Source of the DNA: Lepidurus packardi
Lineage: Eukaryota; Arthropoda; Branchiopoda; Notostraca; Triopsidae
NCBI GenBank assembly: GCA_023053545.1
Contig: JAKZAN010000005.1
Location: 7,316,001 to 7,380,000, forward strand
Direction: 5' to 3'
Length of the DNA: 64,000 nucleotides
Part shown: piece after piece, positions 59,149-64,000 of the stretch
Position numbering within the stretch: position 1 is the stretch's first letter
Layout of the letters: every line of letters starts with the position of its first letter
Translations under genes and position numbers: made by a program
Notes under the pieces: generated by a model
What the model was told of the DNA's origin: nothing
Seen by the model: the letters and a program-made list of their open reading frames with translations, nothing else
Databases searched by the model: none

Positions 59149-59196
59149 AGAAATTTTCGAAACCAGATTTGTTTCAATCTGGTTTCGAAAATTTCT
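59149..59196. repeat. Perfect 21-bp hairpin with an adjacent direct repeat of its arm
   Basis: The arm AGAAATTTTCGAAACCAGAT (plus T) at 59149-59169 is separated by 6 nt from its exact reverse complement at 59176-59196. Most of the arm (AAATTTTCGAAACCAGA) also occurs just upstream at 59121-59138 in direct orientation. Confidence 0.85.
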
Positions 59197-62009
59197 AGTG
59201 TAGCCTTAAAACGTATTGTTTGGGAATGCACCGTGAAAGTAGAAAATGGGCAGCTTGTTACGATTTGGTTAGGTTTTTAGGTTTAGGTGAAGACAATGGC
59301 TTGGAATTGAAGCTTCCCTTTCGTCCAGAGTCCCTCTTTAACTGCGTGAAAACGGCCATTGTTTCGGCCCCACAAACTTTGTATACATATTGTCTGAAGC
59401 GAAATCCGCAGGGTGCGTGGCGCTGATTTAGTTTTAATAGCCCACGCACCGTGCACGACCAATGCACACGTTGTGCTGCTGTCTATTCTGGTATAGAGAA
59501 CTTTTCTCTCCCCCAACACTGAAAATTCAATAGAAGCCAAAGAGAAAAGCCTTATGGCTTTTGTCCCAAGTTTTCCTGGTGCACATTCCTTCTATTACCC
59601 TGTTACGATCTTAAAACAGAGAACTCGAGCTCCGAAAACTTGATCAGATCCCGAAAAGGTGCTCAGCAACAATGCATTTAAACCGTGTAATAGACCTTAT
59701 TGTGTCGTAACCTTTGCTTTTCTTCCTCTTATTAATACGCTCGGAAAATCCAAAACTTTACAGGCCCGAATCTTCCAAAATTTCTAAATTTCTGGACCCC
59801 CCTTCTCGAATGCTTCTTAAACGGACCTTTTTGTTGCCCCAAAACTTTTCCTCCAGATTATTTAAACACCGTCTGCGGTGAAGTTATGTACTCCATTTTT
59901 CCTTTTTTCTTTTCTAACTAAAGGGTACTATGTGGGGCGGTTTTTTAAGACGAAAAGAGATTAAAAAGGCAAATAGAGAAGGAGGTGGTTTTGAAGTATT
60001 GTCGAGATTGGGGAATGCGGTTTTTTGTTTCAATTTGCGTCTCAAGTGGCTGTGTATGCTCAATGTGGCGTAGCAGAGACCCATACGTCACCCTCTTTGC
60101 TACGTAGGCGTGTTATAAGGGTGAGGGAAAGGGTTAAAAGCCAAGTTCTCACCCTCTGGAGCACAGCAACAATGCCATCTGACGCTTTGCTAATGTGCCA
60201 GGATTCGAATAACTCCAGCTCGTATTTTCGGGGAATTAATTGTCAGTATGAACGTTGACTCCATAGTTTACCCTGTAGCGAATTACGTTGATTTATTATA
60301 TTTTTTATGTTATTTGTTGGGTCTGTAATGGGACAAAAAAGCCCTAAAAAGGTTGAAATTGTTTTTTTACGTAGTTTAATGTTACTATATTATATTACTA
60401 GATCTATCATATACATTTCGAAGACTATTGAGGCGTATACTTCACTTGTGAGCTCATTTGCTTGAAAAGATCGAGCTTGGAAGTCGTTTAAATAAGCCTT
60501 CATATTGAGACTGAATGGAACACGACTAGGGATCTATATAGGGAAATCCAATTGAGAGTCAATAGTTTTATTTTTATTAAGTTTTAAAACCACAATTTTT
60601 GGGTGAAAGCTCTTCAAGTGAGGACTTGAGAAGAGAGCAGGCCACTTTGTGAGTCTTTGTGGGGAAGCGGAAGGATATTTTGGCAGTAATTTCTCGCGAT
60701 TTTACCTGAAAAGCGTTGGGGAATCGTTCCGCAGGACTGAATAACATGTCCACGTGAAGAATACAAGAAGATTACGGTGTATTGAATTTTGCCTATGGTT
60801 CGTTGAGCCGAGCACATTGTGCAAAATTCTGAGAGCGTGACATTCTGGGGGGTGAGCAATGGCATTGGGCATTTATGAAGAAACTGGCAAGAAGCACAAG
60901 TTTGGAAGCGTCTTTGATCTATCCCCGAGTCACGAAACAGCGGGGATGTGGCAAAAATTGGAAATTTGTTCGTTACTATTGAAAATAGAAAAAGGAGTGT
61001 GCGGGTTGCACTTGATGAAACAGTTTCTGGGAGACTTTCTGGAAGTTGGCTGACCGCATTAGCGGAAGTCTGGACGGCGGTAATGGCGCAAGTGGCACCA
61101 CGGTGACCATCAGTACAACAAGCTGACTAACGTTTGCCACGGAATGATGCATAATGAGGATATGTGCCAGGTTTTCCTTGTGGTATCGAAGCTCTGCTTT
61201 TGACTTTACGGTTCTTGTGGTCGAACTGTGGAAGACGTAAAAGGTGTTAGATAGGGTAATACCGAGAACTGAGCTTAAAAATAGTCCCAAGTTTGCCCAA
61301 AAAAGGTGTCCTCTACTTCGTGGTTGTGGTCGTCGTTACGTTTCCGTTGACATTGCCGGGTTAGGGTGGGAAGAATGGTGAAATGGTCTGACCATGGTCC
61401 GGCCATCATGCTGATGATGCACTCGTCATTACGCCATGGCTAAAGTGGTAAGACAGGAGTAATTAAAGAGGGCCAACTATTGCATGGAAGGAAGTCGCCT
61501 GAGCCAGCACTTGGGTTTTACGACATTTTATGGTCAAGCGCGGAGGTTCCTCTGCTTTCTCATGCTAATGTTCAGTTAGAGCAGGAGAATGTGACTTAAA
61601 TAGAAATCGTTTCTTTTTCTGCTGTTGTTTATTATCATGAAATGAATGAAAACCTCCTCACAGAAGATATCAAGTGACTCGTTGGGGAAGCGAAAGGAGG
61701 TGTGGTTTGCTCTGGGAAAATCTCTTTAAGTGGCAAACTTTTCCTTCGTTTGGTTTTAATTGAGAGTAAATCTTGTTGGTTTGGAACACAATATGACATC
61801 TTAAGTATAAGTTCGCAATACTCCTTGAACATTATGTTCATCCTCGCTTTTCGTTTAAATTAGTGTCGGTCTACTGCTTATCCGTATAATCTTGGCCATG
61901 TCGTATATCGTGGTTAAATCCTGGTCCTGTTTCCATGACGTATGCTAATTGCGAATAAAGCGCAATTTAAGTTCTTCTTATATTTATTGCGCAATTGCTC
62001 TGAATTGCG

Positions 62010-62251
62010 TAATAGTCTTGAATGTTCTCAATTGCTCTGAATTCCGCAATTGCTCCGACTGTTCTTGATATTTCTCATTCTGTTTTTGATAGTTTCTTTT
62101 TCGTACCCAGATTCGCACATTTAAAATTAGCAAAGGAACAAAAAACTGTTTTCACTACGTCATAGAAACTACCAAAAACAGAATCAGAAATATCACGAAC
62201 AGTCGGAGCAATGGCGGAATTCAGAGCAATTGAGAACATTCAATACTATTA
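62010..62251. mobile_element. ~240-bp foldback element (MITE-like)
   Basis: Left arm about 62010-62113 and right arm about 62166-62251 pair over ~90 bp with few mismatches. Each contains TGTTCTCAATTGCTCTGAAT or its inverse and CTCCGACTGTTC. Loop about 50 bp. TA dinucleotides flank both ends (62010-62011 and 62250-62251), consistent with a TA target. No coding capacity. Confidence 0.75.
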
Positions 62252-62784
62252 TGGAACTGTATGAATATATATGTATATATCTAGAAATTCCTGGTTATAC
62301 AAGCGGCGACTTGGCCGTAATAATAGCTTGTTGGTGTGGCGAGTGACGAGGCAAAAGGCCTTAGCATTGAACCTAAAGCGAATAATTCCAGGGTTTTGGC
62401 AAGGTAATGGGCTCTTATAGTACCAAACAAGCGAACTGTTTGACGGATAATTTACAGCTTTTTGGGTTGAGGGAAGAGGGAAGACTTGGGTGGAAAACAA
62501 AAAGATTAGACTATAGGGAAAAAATGGGCTATCTTTCTATACACGTGAAAGTTTATTTATTTTTATTTTTTATTTTTAAAGGACAACGTGTTTTATCGCC
62601 TTCCTTGCTGATTTTTACTGTTGGTTTGGCAAAGTCATAAAATCCTCACAAGGGCACCAGAAAAAGGTTTCTTCGTTCAACAACAAATGTAAATGATTGC
62701 CTGCGAGGCTAATTAGGGAATGAGAATATGAAGAACCCATGCCATATACGATATTGCTGCCAGTTAGAGAGCTGGATACACACA

Positions 62785-62830
62785 CCAAGCCCCCCCTCCC
62801 CCCCCCCCCCCCCCAAAAAAAAAATAAAAA
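62785..62830. repeat. Poly-C tract followed by poly-A tract
   Basis: A C-rich run with one T, then an A-rich run. It has the same C-then-A arrangement as the tract at 52511. Confidence 0.9.
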
Positions 62831-64000
62831 AAAATGGAGTGAAAAAGCAAGGGAAATGAATTTACGATACTCCTAAATGGCATTTCACTTCTCATGTCGC
62901 CCCTCGTGCACAACTGAGTTGCACCAACTCTTCAATTCTTACCCAGGCAATCAATAGGTCGTAAAAAGATGGGTTTGTGCCTCCTGTTTTTTTCGAACAC
63001 AGTCAGAAAGGCCTTTTTTAAACAAGAGAAATAAAAAAAATCCAAAAAAAGAAATTAAAAAAATTATTGAGTCGGTTTGGTTTGGCTGGGTGCATTGGTT
63101 ACTGGCAGACGCCGGCCCCATGCTGATCTCTGCGAGGTCTTGTGGCTAAGCCAGAAGCTGAGGCCACTTCTTCTTCGTGACTTTGGTCGTCTGCTGCGAC
63201 TGCTGTTGTTATAAAGCCCGCCCGCAGCAGCTTAGCGGGAATCTGGAATTTCATGGGAATATTATCAAAGAGGTCACAGGTGTGTGTTATAAGAATCTTT
63301 CCCTATGGTCGCGCTAGCCCGAAACGAAAAACGAAAAAGCGGGAGAGAGATAGAGAGACCGAGAGAAAGACATGGGAAAAAAGAATAAAGGTAATACTGT
63401 CGCTGAGGTATAGAGCTTTGATATACTCCACAATAGCCGAGACGCAGTTAGGTTTAGAAGGCACGAGCCCGCGAGATCCTGCTTTGGTACGTAGTACATC
63501 TCATGGAGCCTTTTTTTTTTGGTTAAAGCCATCCATGATGGCGTTGACGTGACACAAGGAACCAAGCTGTGCCGTCTGAGAGGGTCCTTCACACAATGCT
63601 ATGACGAATCGCAAATGAACTGGGACCGTGAGCCTCGCCAACTTTTTTTCCAATAACTCGAACCAGTTCTTGTCTTGGCTGCGGTTAATTCTGGCTCAGA
63701 TAGGGCAGTGTTTTATACCGGTCATTAATTAGGGACGGGTTGTCTAAACTTATCGTTTTCTATTTTCTTCGCTTCTAACCTCTTCGATCTCCTAAAGGTA
63801 ATTGATTAGGATCCAATCCAGCTCGTTTCTTTCGTTTTTTATGTTGGCAATCCACTCAACAAGTTGCCAAGATTTGCGTCGAGTTGTGAAGGGCAACTGT
63901 ATGCGATTAGGATGTTAATTACTTGGAAAGGTAAGAGTTAATTGTTCGGTTTGTGAAAGTGGATCACCGGACAGTTGGAGAGAAGCTGTCTTGAAAAAGC

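Larger units (their letters stand above)
57342..64000. other. Gene-poor region, right part
   Basis: Other than the hairpins, MITE and homopolymers listed, nothing is recognised. No frame with family resemblance and splice signals was found on either strand. Confidence 0.4.

Noticed and set aside
1..64000. tRNA, rRNA, CRISPR arrays, bacterial operons
   Set aside because: No cloverleaf with a conserved GGTTCGAAT-type arm, no rRNA block and no spacer-repeat array was seen; the sequence is nuclear eukaryotic with introns.

Overview
The window is eukaryotic nuclear DNA from an arthropod. Genes are split by very short GT-AG introns (about 45-80 bp), and the FF..SRYamide-type neuropeptide precursor at 13748-14329 is a protostome/arthropod marker. 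Compact genes, long poly-C runs and small tandem gene families would fit a branchiopod crustacean (Daphnia-like), but that placement is inference.

Layout. 1-3038 (minus): 5' end of a NudE/NDEL1-type dynein regulator. 6348-8024 (plus): BTB protein with small C2HC zinc fingers. 8933-13367 (minus): two tandem genes, each encoding a protein with two CAP (SCP/TAPS) domains. 13748-14329 (minus): RYamide/luqin-type precursor. 15901-20133 (minus): MED16, with a separate membrane-protein ORF inside one intron. 20552-23642 (plus): TSR3, then an LRR protein. 24375-26379 (plus): a MINPP1-like phosphatase lacking key catalytic residues. 26449-26814 (minus): OXLD1. 28042-29192: a non-autonomous DNA transposon with perfect 8-bp target duplications. 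29282-30383 (plus): CCDC137. 30537-33428 (minus): a DeSI peptidase-PUL fusion. 34759-35699 (plus): PGPEP1. 35887-37629 (minus): UQCRC2. 37791-38315 (minus): a secreted acidic/Trp-rich protein. 38864-40278 (minus): ANKRD54. 40775-41449 (minus): DAZAP2.

From about 41.5 kb to the end (22 kb) the sequence is gene-poor: two orphan exon-like ORFs, MITE-like inverted repeats, an ATT microsatellite and homopolymer runs, with no recognisable gene. It could be intergenic, the inside of a huge intron, or cis-regulatory DNA.

Most named genes are unlinked housekeeping functions (Mediator, rRNA modification, respiratory complex III, peptide turnover) packed head-to-head or tail-to-tail. The one real local family is the CAP pair. 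Exon boundaries were set by eye from splice signals, reading-frame phase and remembered family sequence; no alignment was run.
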